Source of the DNA: Cladorrhinum sp. PSN259
Taxonomy: Eukaryota; Ascomycota; Sordariomycetes; Sordariales; Podosporaceae
Assembly (NCBI GenBank): GCA_033725935.1
Contig: MU867076.1
Location: 124,001 to 188,000 of the forward strand
DNA: 64,000 bases
Direction: 5' to 3'
The position numbers and the translations under genes were made by a program. Every line of letters begins with the position of its first letter. Within the stretch, counting starts at the first letter, position 1. This document shows positions 1 through 12,209 of the stretch, in pieces. The notes beneath the pieces were generated by a model. It had not been told where the DNA came from and searched no databases. It was given only the letters and a program-made list of their open reading frames with translations.

Positions 1-1868
1 AAACGAAGGTCACATCTCATAATTACGCTTTCCCTCGTTTCCACGTGTGCGGCGTCCGAACCTTCTTTTTTTTATTGCCTCGTTTTTTTGCCGATCTTTT
101 TTGTTCTGCCAATGGTAATCTGAGCGGCCGATGCCATGCATTTCCAGGTCCGAACCCGCCACTGGCAGTCCAGCCAGGCCATGGGAGCAGATGGCAGGAT
201 TTTATTCCCATCGGACATGCCGCCCCTCGTTTCCGGCAGGATTCGGCCGGCGGTCAGAAAAGAGGACGAGAAAATCTTGAAAACAAACATGGAAGAATAT
301 CACCAACAGCACAAAGGCCGGAGAACCTAGTGTGGCACTTTTTACATGTTTTTCCGGCGGCAAGCCGAACCAACGGCCGGGCTTTGCTTGGCTCTCTCGA
401 CACCGAGGCATTACCTTCAGCTCCGACTCCCGAGCCTCAGGTCTGAATGCTTGTTTTTAGCCACCATCACTTGGCCTGCAGTTTCGCGGCGGCGCGCACG
501 ATGGCCTTCTTCAGGTCAGCTGGTTGGTGGTTTTGTTTGCCCTGGTTGATCTCGGGCAGCATTCAGCCAGTAAGATGAGTGCCAGGATGGCCCGTCTCGC
601 CCCGGAGAGCTTCCCCTCTCCCCCTCACGGACCGATTAGCAGCGCTGAACCTGGGAATGACCACGTGAAGGATTGGGATCACGTCCTCAGTGTGGAAGGT
701 GCACTCAGTGCATACAGTAATCATGATCTGCCGAAAACAAGTCCAGAGGGGGAGGAAATGCTCGAAGGAGGCACGCTAGCGGGAGCGAGGTGGTAAACAG
801 CCGGCTGGGCACGTTTGTCCCAACCTCTACCGTCGCATTTAACCGGCGGAGACGGCTCGAAATCCCCCCTCCACACCACCGTGGCCACCCCCCTTGGCAC
901 TGAGGATGCTGTCAATGGCTGTCCAACGCCTGCCAAGTGCACTAACAATTATCCTGTACATTTCCGTGGCGTCGACGGGCGTCCAAGTGGGATGCGGGTG
1001 GATAATCCCCGCGATTAACCTAGCGCCGGTACTCTTGCAGTGTTGCTGAGAGACCCCTAGTCCCAGTTAGCCGTTATCCGTCATGGACCGAGTGGGCGAG
1101 TGGCGCGAGTGAGTCGGCGGGCATTATCACATTCTCAGCTTCAAGTGTTTTATTTTATCGAGTGGGATTTTGCCGGGGGGAATCCACCATCCCCAGGAAA
1201 TCGGGAAACTGGAGAAAATGGAGACAGGGACACATTCTGGGAACCTGGAATCTGGGGAACTTTGGGGAAAAGGAAAAAAAAAGTAAAATGTCGGGCCCGA
1301 AAAGGGGATCCACACGCCAATAAACAACCATGCGACACCACCACGGCAGGCGGGGGAAGCAGCAAACACGGGACACGCTGCTACGATAGACTACGACATG
1401 ATTTCCCTATTGGGGGTTGATGGAAACTGGGAAAGCTCATTGTCACACGCGGGAGGAAAAGCGAGGTATGTCCGCTCCTACTGTGTACGGGATATGTCAA
1501 GGTTTGAAACTTGACATGGACGGTTCGCCTACCAGCCAATGGCCATGGTCAATCAGCAGTAGAGTCTATTTCCCCAATATACCACGAGGAGCCGCCATGC
1601 CGTTCCTGGGACTGGGGAACTGGGGAAAAACATGCACTCCAGAAAAGGCGGGGACCATGTTGAACCGAGTGACCAACTGACATCCCGGGCTCATGGATAC
1701 ACACTCTGCAGCCTGAGTATCATTATTGTCAAGGGATGGGATCCGCGAGGGCGGTTGGATTAAAATGGCCCTCATGTCCCATTCTACTCTCCCTCCCCCT
1801 CTCCCTTCCCTTCACATCCATCCACCCTTCCTCGACCATCTCCATCTCCATATCCAGAGATCGTCAAC
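1..1868. other. Intergenic, no supported gene
   Basis: No reading frame here has recognisable domains or a consistent exon structure. The last 100 bases before the transporter are pyrimidine-rich, as is common in fungal 5' leaders. Several CTGGGG motifs lie in this stretch and are listed separately. Confidence 0.6.
1612..1625 (+). promoter_or_regulatory. Tandem CreA/CRE-1-like sites
   Basis: Two CTGGGG hexamers, at 1612-1617 and 1620-1625, fit the SYGGRG consensus of the carbon catabolite repressor CreA/CRE-1. A third copy is at 1252-1257. They lie about 250 bp upstream of the sugar-type transporter start, a plausible place for carbon repression. Paired close sites are typical of functional CreA targets, but the hexamer is short and binding is inferred. 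Confidence 0.35.
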
Positions 1869-3665
1869 ATGGCCGGCGGCGGAGCAGTTACCGATGGCAA
1901 GGCGGACCCCATCGTCTCTCGTCTTGCCAACGAGGACAAGAAGAAATTCTGGCAGAAGCCCAACCTTCTCTTCCTCTACCTCATGCTGTTCCCAACATGC
2001 ATGGGTATCGAGTTGACCTCGGGCTTTGATTCCCAGATGATCAATGCCCTCCAGATCGTCCCAGCATGGAAGGAATACTTCGGCCAACCCCAAGGTGCCC
2101 TCAAGGGTATCATCGCCGCTGCCTACTCCCTCGGTGCCATTCTCTCCCTCCCCTTTATCCCCAAGGTCAATGACAGGTTTGGTCGTCGTTGGTCCATCTT
2201 TGGTGGATCCTGCATCATGGTTACCGGTGCTCTGATCCAAGGTTTCTCTGTCCACGGTATGTCTTTGACACGCTCGGAAACGTGACAATTTGGGACGTCA
2301 ATAACTGACTGGGTGCTGTACAGTTGGCATGTATATCGTCGCCCGCATGATTCTCGGGTTCGGTATTCCCACCTGCATCGTCTCTGGCTCATCCCTCATT
2401 GGTGAGCTGGCATATCCCAAAGAGCGTCCAATCATGACATCGCTCTTCAACGTCGCCTACTTTGTCGGTCAGATCGTTGCTGCTGGCATCTGCTTCCGCA
2501 CCAACCGCATTCCAAACAGCAACTGGGCCTGGAGAATTCCATCTCTTCTTCAGATCTGCCCTTCGCTCCTCCAGATCTGCTTTGTCTTGTTGGTTGCCCC
2601 CCGAGATACCCCAAAAAAGTAAACAAAACACAAACTGACCAGAGACGCAACGCAGCTTCCTTCCCGAGTCACCCCGCTGGCTCATTACCAAGGATCGCGG
2701 GGACGAGGCCAGGGCCATTCTGCAAAAGTACCACGGCGAGAGTGACCGCGGTGATGAGTTTGTCGCTGCCGAATTCGCCCAGATGCAGACCACCATCAAG
2801 CTCGAGCTCGAGCACTCCAAGAAGTCGTGGCTCGACCTGTTCAAGACGGCCGGCATGCGTCGTCGCGTTCTCATCACCTCCATGTTGGGCCTCTTCACCC
2901 AGTGGTCCGGCAACACGCTCATCTCGTACTATCTCGGCGACCTCCTCGCTATGATCGGCATGAAGAACTCGCAAGACGTCCTAAAGATCAATCTCTCGAT
3001 CGCGTGCTGGTCCCTCATCTGCGCCTTCACCGTCTCCATGTTGGTCGTCAAGATCCGCCGTCGCGTCATGTACCTCGCCTGCACCTGCTCCCTCCTGCTC
3101 TGCTACATCGCGTGGACCATCTCCATGAAGTACGCCCAGACAGCTGCCGAGAGCGGCACCCCCAACAAGTCGGCCAACATTGCCACGCTCTTCTTTATCT
3201 ACGCCTACTCGCCGTGCTACAACATGGGTTACAATGCTCTGACGTACACTTACATGGTTGAGGTCTGGCCTTATGCCGAACGCTCCTCGGGTATTGCCTT
3301 CTTCCAGCTCTTTGGTCGTCTGGCCGGTTTCTTCACCACCTTTGTCAACCCCATCGGTCTCGACAACGTCGGCTGGAAGTATCTCATCTCTTACTGCTGC
3401 TGGCTCGCGTACGAAGTCGTCTTTGTTTACTTCTTCTTCCCCGAGACCTTTGGTCGCACCCTGGAGGAGTTGGCTTTCCGTGAGTATCCTTCCGCTGTCA
3501 TAAGCATGCAAGCAAGAGAGAAACTAACAAACGACCACAGTGTTCGAGGACAGGCACCTTGCCGACCAGGCCACGGCTGCCGTCGAAAAGGTTCTCAACC
3601 AGCACAACGAGACCAGCAGCATCAACGACAAGGGCAGGTCCGAGATCAGGGAGCATGTTGTTTAA
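1869..3665 (+). CDS. MFS sugar transporter (lactose permease/hexose transporter-like)
   Basis: Predicted plasma-membrane sugar:proton symporter of the MFS sugar-porter family, about 533 aa. Exons are 1869-2256, 2324-2588, 2656-3479 and 3541-3665. The second intron uses an unusual GTTGGT donor, chosen because it alone restores the conserved PESPRW motif after TM6. Other signatures are SGFDSQM in TM1, DRFGRR in the loop after TM2, and PETFGRTLEEL after TM12. The start is the first ATG after the pyrimidine-rich leader and gives the hydrophilic N-terminus normal for the family. It resembles fungal lactose/cellobiose permease-type porters, but the substrate cannot be read from sequence. CreA-like sites upstream fit carbon regulation. 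Confidence 0.9.
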
Positions 3666-4196
3666 GAAGAGATGTTTGTCATTTTGTCGGTATTAAATAT
3701 ACGAAAGGTGAAGAAACACCAACTGTGCGGATGATGAATTGGAATTGGGAAAGGCGCTGCATTTCTAATAGCTCAGGCTGTTTTTACTGAATGTCGCGAC
3801 AAGGATACTTTTCTGCAGAGGAGCATACAAACAAAATCAGATACCCAATTGCCCTTTGCTTGATCAAGACTTTATTTCCCTCGTTGCAAATTCTTGACTT
3901 CACATGACTTCATCACCAAGATCTCGCCATGCTTTCTCGGCCATTGATCTGGAAATGATTCCTCTCTAGCCAGGTTAGCCAAGCCTACGGTTGCTACACA
4001 TCACCGAAACTCGACTCCGTGATAAACAAAGCCAAGGCAAACCTGGAAGGTATCATGGCGTTTTGGTCTCTTCGTCCGTATAATGTAACTGGCAAAATCA
4101 CCCGGGATAACACCCTCTACATATTGGGCCAAGAGCCTCATTATTTCATCCTTGAACCTTGCCCCGCATCCGCATCAAACATGAACTAACATCATG
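3666..4196. other. Intergenic, nothing seen
   Basis: Terminator/promoter space between the transporter and the SnoaL-like gene. Only short shadow frames are present. Confidence 0.6.
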
Positions 4197-4203
4197 TATA
4201 TAA
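4197..4203 (+). promoter_or_regulatory. TATA box of the SnoaL-like gene
   Basis: TATATAA lies 86 bp upstream of the ATG at 4289, the spacing usual for ascomycete TATA elements. Confidence 0.5.
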
Positions 4204-4288
4204 CCAGGCAACCATCACCTCACCTAACACAACATCCAACACAGTGCCACCGACCATATCCCCGAGACACCGTACAACCCTCAACAAA

Positions 4289-4906
4289 ATGAAGCTCTCA
4301 ACCTTGCTCCTAGCCCCTGCGGCTCTCGTTGCAGCCCTCCCGTCCACTCACACGACCGAATCGACCGGTCTCATCTTTGACAGACAAGCAAGGAGACAGC
4401 CACCTCCCTGTGTCAGACAGTTGGATCCCGCCCCAACCCAGGAAGAGCTCGACAAGCGGTTCAACGATTTTGTTCAGGCGTTTGTGGGCAAGCAAAAGAA
4501 TATCACCCGGGCTTTTGAGTACATTGTTGATGATTATATTGTATGTTTTTCTTTTCACTCTCTACCCATATAGCACAATGTACGACGAGGGAAAAAAGTG
4601 TATGCTGACAATCATGTAATTATAGAACCACAACCCAATGGCACAAAATGGCGCCGCGTCGGCGTGGAATATCCTCAGCCCTATCTGGGGCGGGATCCAG
4701 CACAACTTGATCAGGTCGACCATTAGGGGAAACATGTCGTGGGTTAATTACAATGGTGGTGGGTTTGGGACTATTGTGGATCGGTTCAGGTGGGAGGGCG
4801 GGTGCATTGCTGAGCATGTGAGTATTTCTTTCTTTCTTGCAATAAATCAGAAAGTACTGACTGGTTGAAACAGTGGGATCAGGGTGAGAAGTATCCTACC
4901 AAGTGA
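4289..4906 (+). CDS. Secreted SnoaL-like protein
   Basis: Predicted 158-aa protein from exons 4289-4540, 4626-4817 and 4874-4906, all with phase-0 junctions. The first about 18 residues form a signal peptide (MKLSTLLLAPAALVAALP). The mature part has SnoaL/NTF2-like fold motifs: an ITRAFEYIVDDYI helix, HNPMAQNG across the first intron, DRFRWEGGCIAEHWD near the end. Bacterial SnoaL is a polyketide cyclase; fungal secreted relatives are mostly uncharacterised, so the reaction is unknown. An in-frame ATG at 4244 would put charged residues ahead of the signal peptide, so 4289 is preferred. Confidence 0.8.
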
Positions 4907-5584
4907 GGTGGAGCTGATGCATGGAATAGGGGTTAGGGGGGAAATGTAAACATTGAGGGCCATTTACAATTTGCACATACTGTCATTATAGCGTCTATAA
5001 TCAACAACATACAAAATAAAGAAAAACACCGTGTCCAATCAGAAAAGCCAACTCGTATTTTGTTTCTTTAGATCAAATCCACTTTGGGCCATCACACCGG
5101 TCGACAACTGTCAAGCCATTGTATTAAACCTGAAGGCCTGACCCATTCGGGGTTGAAAAATAATAAGCAAATCGATCGTTTCCGCGGGCAGGCCATGATG
5201 GCGACCATTGAGATGATCTTCCCCCTTTGTGGCGTTCATCCCGCAGAGGCGCAGTTCGGCACAGTTTATGGGGAAGTTTTTTGCCTCACCTTGTGCCTCA
5301 TTCACACAACCACTATTACAACAGGAGTTGATTCATCAAATTGGGGGCTTTTGGAATCTTTGGGTTTACAGACTTGTTCCTGTGGAGATTACAGTCTAAC
5401 AATGATGGAGATCTGCCCCTGGGCTCTGCAGGATATGGACTGGTCAGGCCATGGCCACCGAAATACTTTTGGTGGAGATGATCGTCAGCTTACAATCGCC
5501 ATGTTGTCCTCAATGTGGATAGAGTGTTTTAGTCGAAACAACTCATGCTCGTATAAGGTCTGGATTAGAGACGGAGAAAAAGGG
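4907..5584. other. Intergenic, nothing supported
   Basis: A long open frame crosses this region on the plus strand but is low in recognisable features and overlaps the promoter of the next gene. I treat it as non-coding. Confidence 0.5.
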
Positions 5585-5590
5585 TATATA
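5585..5590 (+). promoter_or_regulatory. TATA box of the PL20 gene
   Basis: TATATA lies 95 bp upstream of the lyase ATG at 5685. Confidence 0.45.
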
Positions 5591-5684
5591 TGTCTGGAGT
5601 ATCACCACTTTTGGTCCCCAATGAAAATCATCATCACACGCACACACATACACTTATCCAAAACTTTCCACACCACAAATCACA

Positions 5685-6506
5685 ATGACACTCTCAACCC
5701 TCCTTCTGACGATGCTGGTCATCCCCCAGTTCACTCTCGGCGCCCAAATCTTTACCAACCGCGGCACACTCTCAGGCTGGGGCGGGCAACAGACAGAACA
5801 CAAGGGAACCCTAACAGAATCAACCACCGAATTTCTCGATGAGCCTCCTTCTCTCGTGGGTACGTAAAAAAAAAACCCTCCTCACTGTTTCTTCACTCCC
5901 GACTAATTCTAATAATAAAAAAAAGCCGCCCAAACATTCGATTCCAGCTACACAGGCCGGTACCACTCCGAAGTCCGCCTCTTAAACGCCTACCAGCACT
6001 CCGAAACCCGCTTCTACGGATTCGCGTTCAAGCTCCCCGCCGACTGGCAGTTTGACCCGGCGCAGTCCTACGACATCTCGCAGTTCATCGCCCCCTTTGA
6101 CAAGTGCGACACCTTCATGCCCACGACCATGCTCTGGCTCGAGGGGACAAAGCTAAACACCCGTCTCAAGTCCGGTTCGGTCTGCGCCCAAAAGACGTCA
6201 AAGATTGACATACCCAGCGTCACGGTTACTGCGGGCCAGTGGCATAAAGTGATTATGGAGATCAATTGGACGCCTGATGCCACGGGGCACTATAAGCTCT
6301 GGTATGACGATCAGTTGGTTGTGGATGAGCAGAACGTGGCGACGACCGTGGCCGAGGACGTTCCGTTCCAGTGGAGGGTCGGTCTTTATGCCAATGGGTG
6401 GCACGACGATAAGGGCATGAAGGGGACGCAGGGGGACAGAAAGGTTTTCTACGACAAGATGGCTGTTGCTACCACCAAGGATGAGGCTGATCCTGATAAG
6501 TGGTAA
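5685..6506 (+). CDS. Secreted glucuronan lyase-like protein (PL20)
   Basis: Predicted 251-aa secreted polysaccharide lyase from exons 5685-5859 and 5926-6506. It has a clear signal peptide (MTLSTLLLTMLVIPQFTLG) and a beta-jelly-roll body: YHSEVR early on, FAFKLPADW, QFIAPFD, WHKVIMEINW, VGLYANGW near the end. This pattern fits polysaccharide lyase family 20, whose fungal members cleave beta-1,4-glucuronan by beta-elimination. Length matches the family. The intron ends in AAAG/CC and restores the frame exactly. Family assignment is by eye; a related heparin-lyase-like jelly roll is the main alternative. Confidence 0.8.
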
Positions 6507-6697
6507 ACTATGCAGGAAGGGAACGAAGAGTGAGAAGAGGAGACGTTGAATCTATTACTAGTAAGAAATGGGTGGGAGTGGAGGACGTAATTGGGGTATT
6601 TGAAGTGGATGTAAATATAATGGAGATCTAGATTGTCATTTCAACATTATATATCAGAAAAGATTGCTTGCTACCTGCATCACACAGACCCCGCCGC

Positions 6698-7798
6698 TCA
6701 CCGCTGTACTGTCTGCACCCCATGCGCAATCCGCAACGCCTCGATAGCATCCTGATCATACTCCTGCTTCTGCTTCAACACAGATAGATACATAAAAGTA
6801 TGTGGACATCCCAAATACCTCTTGATGGTAACCATGGTCCCACCAGCAACCAACTTCATAGCATACGCCTCGCCCTCATCCCTCAACGGATCACACTCAG
6901 CCGTTCGGATATACGTATCACAGAGTCCCTTCCAATTAGACGCTCGTATCGGAGCAAACCACCAATCCGGCCACAACTTCCTTAGCTCAGGCAGCTTGTC
7001 CTGCGGGAAGCAGTGCTTCCCAAAGTACTTCATGCGCTTCCACGGCAAGACAGGACCGCGATGGAACTCGTGGAACGAAGGGAATGGAGACTGGGTATAA
7101 TACTCGTAGCCGAGGGCATCTGTTGAAGGCGGGACCGAAGCCATGCACAACTTGAGTGGGATACCAGCGTCGCGCGCCATGTGTTGCAAGACAATGGAGA
7201 TGTGTCCGCCTGCGGAAACGCCACCAAGCGACACGGAAGTTGGATTGATGTTGATGGTGGTGTGCGAGTCGCGCACCCAGTTGAGGGCGGCCCACCCATC
7301 CTGGATGCATTTACCCCAGATGGTCTCTGGACAATGACGATAGTTGACGTCGACCACCACGACCCCTGCCTCTCGCATGCTGAGACAGAGGCTGGCCTCG
7401 GAATGCAGGTCGCCGAGCACAAAACCGCCTCCGTGAAAGTTTAGATGCACCGGGTGCGGGCCGAGACCGAATTTGGCGGGGTCTGGATGGTAGACCCTCA
7501 CGGGGATGCTTGCGCCATCTTGTGAGCTGACGACATGGTCGGCGACGCGATCATATCCCGTTGATGTATCCAGTGCGCAAGGGGGACGATGTTCTTCGGG
7601 GTTTGCACGGACGATTTCGATGGGGATCTCGTGGGCGGCGGGTTTCTTTGCGATGACGTTGGTGAAGTAGTCTAGAAAATCGGGGTCGAGTTTGGGGACG
7701 ATGTGGTCTTCGATCAGGTCGAGGCCATCGCTTGTTGGCTGCGATGCGCCGGGTTTCGGCACGGCGTGGCCTGCGAGAGAAGAATCAAGATTACTCAT
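6698..7798 (-). CDS. Alpha/beta hydrolase, HSL-type esterase/lipase
   Basis: Intronless 366-aa serine hydrolase of the hormone-sensitive-lipase family (alpha/beta-hydrolase_3). The oxyanion-hole motif HGGG is at residues 122-125. The nucleophile is Ser195 in GVSAG, the acid Asp303 in AECDPLRDEGEAY and the base His333 in CPHTF, so the triad is intact. There is no signal peptide, so it is probably cytosolic and acts on small esters. It is transcribed toward the PL20 gene. The natural acyl or aryl ester substrate cannot be inferred. Confidence 0.9.
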   Translation of the reverse strand: MSNLDSSLAGHAVPKPGASQPTSDGLDLIEDHIVPKLDPDFLDYFTNVIAKKPAAHEIPIEIVRANPEEHRPPCALDTSTGYDRVADHVVSSQDGASIPVRVYHPDPAKFGLGPHPVHLNFHGGGFVLGDLHSEASLCLSMREAGVVVVDVNYRHCPETIWGKCIQDGWAALNWVRDSHTTININPTSVSLGGVSAGGHISIVLQHMARDAGIPLKLCMASVPPSTDALGYEYYTQSPFPSFHEFHRGPVLPWKRMKYFGKHCFPQDKLPELRKLWPDWWFAPIRASNWKGLCDTYIRTAECDPLRDEGEAYAMKLVAGGTMVTIKRYLGCPHTFMYLSVLKQKQEYDQDAIEALRIAHGVQTVQR

Positions 7799-9021
7799 TT
7801 TTTGGGGCAGTTACAAAAGACAGATCAACGGATCGTGGACTTTCAGAAATATTGTGATTTGCTCCTACCTCAATGCTTTCCCCATCGGGCCATCACTGGC
7901 GAACTGCCCCGCGGTCAACCCCGCCATTCGGTACTCAACAGCCGAAGGTCCAAACTCGATGACGATGTGAACGTTGCCCGGATTCGGCAGGTGTTGTCGT
8001 AAAACATCCAGGTTTGCCAGTGGCAGACGGTTTGACAGACTGGGGGGTTAAGACACCCCCGCTAAAATTAACTTTCGATTCACTCTCGGGCCCCTCTCTC
8101 TCCACGTGGTAATGTTCTCAAGTGGGACGGGAGGCACGGCCTGGTGGGCTCGCTTGCGGTTCCTTTTTCGAGTCAAGTTTGATAGGTTGGGATATTGCGA
8201 TGGATGGCATCGTGCATTTGTGGCGTCTATTTTTCTCATTTCTTCTCCTACTGTTTCCGCTTGTTAAAACCGTCGCTTCTTCTAACCAATACCGCCTTGC
8301 AAATGGTTCACGATGGCGTGGAGCCAAGCACAAAACCGTTAATCACCTGCCTATTTTGGTCAAGAAGCTGAGAAGAGGGTTAGGGTTTCTCGAATGCGCT
8401 TTGTTCCTCGCTACTTTTCTCCCGTTCTTCTCGCACCTCCCGAGCGTCCTCCGCTTTGCGTTTGCTTTGTTGTTTCAAGAGGCGAAGATCGGAAGGTGCG
8501 GCTGTGTAATACTTGATTTCCTGGGTTGGGGCGAGGGAGCGGTCAATAGCCGACGCGATGCCAATCATGGGATCCCCTTCATGAGAGAAGAGAGAAGAGA
8601 CAGACTCGCTTAAACAATCGTCTTGGCTTCCCAAAGCGTCCTAAAGCGGTCATTTGAGAAAAATGATTGCCATGTATTTCCCCCTTCCCACCTTTTCAAC
8701 CTTCTAGATTCCCCCGTGTCTCAAGTTTCTCCTTTCTTCATCGCCGTTCACCCGGATCCGAGCTTGCCGGGCCCTCGGAACATCGATGCACTATATATCA
8801 GGCCGACGCCGTTGAACGATTTAAAAAACTTGTCTAACTCGAACTGATCATCGGCTGACTGTTGTCTTGGCCGGAACGCGATCCGCGACGTTTTTAGCTC
8901 ATCCTCAAAATCGGGATTCTCGCTTAAGATCCAGGTCATTGTTTCGGTAACCTGACCCCAGAACATCCACTTCTCGGTGGGTAGACCTCGGGAGGTCGGG
9001 GAGGGACAATAATAATTCATC
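7799..9021. other. Intergenic between esterase and carotenoid oxygenase
   Basis: Divergent promoter region of about 1.2 kb. A 163-codon frame at 8122-8613 and a 115-codon minus frame at 8748-9092 are open but show no domain; the second overlaps the oxygenase start. No repeat or RNA gene seen. Confidence 0.5.
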
Positions 9022-10931
9022 ATGTCTTCAACAACTGTTTCTGTCTCAAAGGTGTGCCACTCCAGTGAACTTGAACCCTCAGCCAGGTTCACGATGGCCT
9101 CACCCGATGCCAGTCACCTGCGGCGAGGCAGAGATGACGAAAAGGCAGATCTAGATGACGCTATAGAGAGATTCTATGCCAGTGCCTACAAAGACTGGCC
9201 AAATGAAGCGGGCGTATGTTATCTATTCTCTACCTTTCTTTTACTTGGACACTTGTCTTACGTTTTGATTTTCAGTTTGACGGCCTCACAGAAGAACGAG
9301 GTCCCATCGAGGTCAATGTCGTCGGCAATATTCCAACATGGGTAGCAGGCAGTCTGTACCGAACAGGCCCGGGAGTCTACAAGGTCGAGGATACGCCAAA
9401 AGGCACCTACTATACAGATCACTGGTTCGACGGTCTCGCACATACCCACCGTTTCGACATTATGCCCGATGACCACGGCAAGATCAAGGTGTTTTACTCG
9501 TCTCGCCGCCAATCCGACCAAATGATGGAACACATCAAGAAAACCGGCGATAGGAAATTCTACAGCTTCGGCCAACGCGCAGACCCGTGCCTCGGTCTCT
9601 TCTCGAAGATGATGTCAACCTGGCAAGCGGCTACCGCACCACCGGCAGACAAATGGATCGAAAATGTCTGCGTCGTCGTCAACCCAAACTATCCAGGACT
9701 CGACAGCGTATCCGGCAACCTCATCGACAAGATTCCTCAACCAACCCCTACCCCTATTCCCTCTTCGGGCCACCGCAACTTGACCCTCCCGTCCAACGTG
9801 TGGATAACGACGGACAATTGCAACCTCAAACAGATGGACCCCCAAACACTCGAACCCATCGGATTCGCTTACCAGTCTGACTTGCACCCACTACTCAAGG
9901 GCCCCTTGTCTTGTGCTCACGCACATCGAGATCCCGTTACTGGCGACGTCTACAACTTTAACCAGGATTTCGGCCGGGAAACCACGTACCGAGTTTTTGC
10001 AGTGCGCGCGGCAACAGGCAAGACGGACATCCTGGCCACCGTCTCGGGCAAGGGAATCAAGGCCGCGTACATCCACAGCTTCTTCATGACGGAGAATTAT
10101 CTGGTGCTTGTCGTCCCGTCGTCGCACATCGCCTGGGGAGGGATAAAAATCCCCTGGGAGAGGAACATTGTCGACGCGATCGAGCCGTTTGACGAGAGCA
10201 AGAAGACGCAGTGGATCGTTGTTGACAAGAGTGGCAAAAGGGGAGTGGTGGGACGTGGTGAGAGCCCTGCCGGGTTTTTCTTTCACAGCATCAATGCGTA
10301 CGAAAGGGACGGGAAAATTGTCTGCGACGTGATGGATTACAAGAATTTGCGCGTGATTCACAAGCTGTATTACGACGTCATCTTGCAAAAGAACGGGGCG
10401 GACAGGAGGTTTTGGTCCGATAAGGAACATTCGAGGGGGGCAATGGTCAGCTGTTCGAGGTACGAGCTGAGTTTACCCAGCAAGGAGGAGAAGAAGAAGA
10501 ATAAAGGGGTGGTGAAGGTGGAGATGGTTTCTAGTATTCCTGGACCCCACGCAGGGGAGTTGCCGACCATCAATCCGCTCTACGCGACGAGGAGCTGCAG
10601 GTATGTGTACAGTCTGCCATACCAAGGGAGAAGTACGACTATGGATGGACTCGTCAAGACAGATATGGTGAGCAGGGAGGTTTTGTATTGGGATTGCCCA
10701 CAAGGACATAATCCTGGTGAGGCGATTTTTGTGCCGAGACCTGGGGCGGATGTGAGTACGGAGGCAGGGGAGGATGACGGGGTGTTGTTGAGTGTTGTGG
10801 TGGACGGACACAATAAGACGAGTTACTTGTTGTGTCTGGATGCGAAGACGATGCAGGAGGTCGGTAGAGCTGAGGTTGGGTTTGCGATTGGTCTTGGATT
10901 TCATGGAGCGCATATTCCAGCTTCTGCTTAA
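9022..10931 (+). CDS. cao-2: Carotenoid oxygenase (torulene dioxygenase-like)
   Basis: Predicted 615-aa non-heme-iron carotenoid cleavage dioxygenase of the RPE65 family, from exons 9022-9213 and 9276-10931. Hallmarks are GSLYRTGPG and HWFDGLAHTHRF near the N-terminus and four iron-ligand histidine contexts in order: CAHAHRDP, YIHSFFMTE, FFHSINAYE and GLGFHGAHIPA close to the C-terminus. The opening KDWPNEAGFDGLTEERGP strongly recalls fungal CAO-2, which cleaves torulene to beta-apo-4'-carotenal in neurosporaxanthin synthesis. No other carotenoid gene is in the window. Translation could also start at the in-frame ATG at 9094. The symbol is by resemblance; a resveratrol/stilbene-cleaving paralogue is the alternative. 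Confidence 0.85.
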
Positions 10932-12209
10932 GAATACGAGGATGTGCAGAGGTTGAGGAGTGGGGAGGATTTGGTACGAACTGAGGTACCAGAGAGAAAA
11001 TCTGTTGTTCTTTGGGAAGTATTTGGTATGGCAGATTGACGAGCACACTCGAGCAACAGGAAAGTATATTTGGGAAGAATGACAACTTGAGCGTAGCATT
11101 TTTTGGGAAGCGGGCACATATACCCTACTTTAGGAGGCAGATGCAATTTTTCCCGGTCTGGGACTTGATTTTGGCCATGTATCGAGACAGATGTTTGACT
11201 TATTCCTGGCAATTAATGTGACGACGGAGTGGCAATTTGAGAATCAACGAGATTCTTCCCTGCACGCTGTTACAAAACACCAGAATTAATTCGTTCCCCT
11301 GATAACAACAAGATTGATGATCAACCGTTTGTAACCGTCGACCGAAAAAAAAAAGTCATGCGCCATATCACCGGCAACCCCACGCTTCGCCCGAAGCAGA
11401 CCACCGTTCGAGTAAGAAAACAAAATATCATCAAAACCCCTGTTGGAGTCCTCCCGGGGAAACCTAGAGATCACACCCGGGAAGCTTAATCAAGCTTGAT
11501 CGAGCAGAGCTCCCCACTCGAGCTTACGAAGCTTTTCAAGAAGCTTTGGTTCATAGCAGCTTTGACCAGTCATTGGAAGAGAAGCTGTCAGACTCAAGAA
11601 AGGAATGTGGGACGGGCTATGGCACTATGATCGGATTTACCTGGTTAGGTATCCCTTGTCATCTAGCGAATGGATCATGGGGGGTTTCACAACACTTGAG
11701 TGATTTTTTCAGTGATGGACGAACAAATGGGATGAAGACGATATCTATCCGCTTTTTTATTTCTTGACGGGATGGATTGCACTGCCCCGATGCATGCAGG
11801 TAGGTGCATGCGGGAAAGGTGTGGGGAAACCATGTCAGGTACAGGATACGCGGGTTGAATGTGAGGAATGGGCCAAGAAGTTATGTCACCACCACAAGTT
11901 GGGACGAGTTTGCATCACAACCCTGACCGGCGTCGGTGTTTTTTTTCAAGTTAGTGGATGTTGGTCGGGTTCAATGCTGGTTGCGAAGCGAGGGACAGAG
12001 GGGAAAACATGTGCTCGAGACTAAAAGAAAAGAGTGGGCAACTGAGAGCCTGAGAGGGGAAGGTTCAGGCGACAGACAGGTATAAACCTTTTGGGGTGGA
12101 CCGTCTTTGTCTTTGCTCTTGCCTTCCTCATCCCTCTTCTCGTCCCAAGCAATTCGACCCTCTAAACGGTCACAGTCACTGACGATTGTCCCCCCGGAAG
12201 ACAGCAACC
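10932..12209. other. Intergenic, nothing supported
   Basis: About 1.3 kb without a credible gene. Four AAGCTT hexamers cluster at 11482-11546 with no further structure. The stretch 12060-12200 is pyrimidine-rich and probably the leader of the potassium transporter. Confidence 0.55.

Noticed and set aside
5084..5842. 252-codon plus frame overlapping the PL20 start
   Set aside because: It covers the PL20 signal-peptide exon in another frame and has no domain.
8122..8613. 163-codon plus frame with hydrophobic stretches
   Set aside because: No family resemblance; the hydrophobic runs come from T-rich DNA. Treated as promoter sequence.
8748..9092. 115-codon minus frame ahead of the carotenoid oxygenase
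   Set aside because: It overlaps the oxygenase first exon on the opposite strand and shows no domain or splice structure.
11482..11546. Cluster of four AAGCTT hexamers
   Set aside because: No regular spacing or link to a gene; likely chance in a short AT/GC mix.
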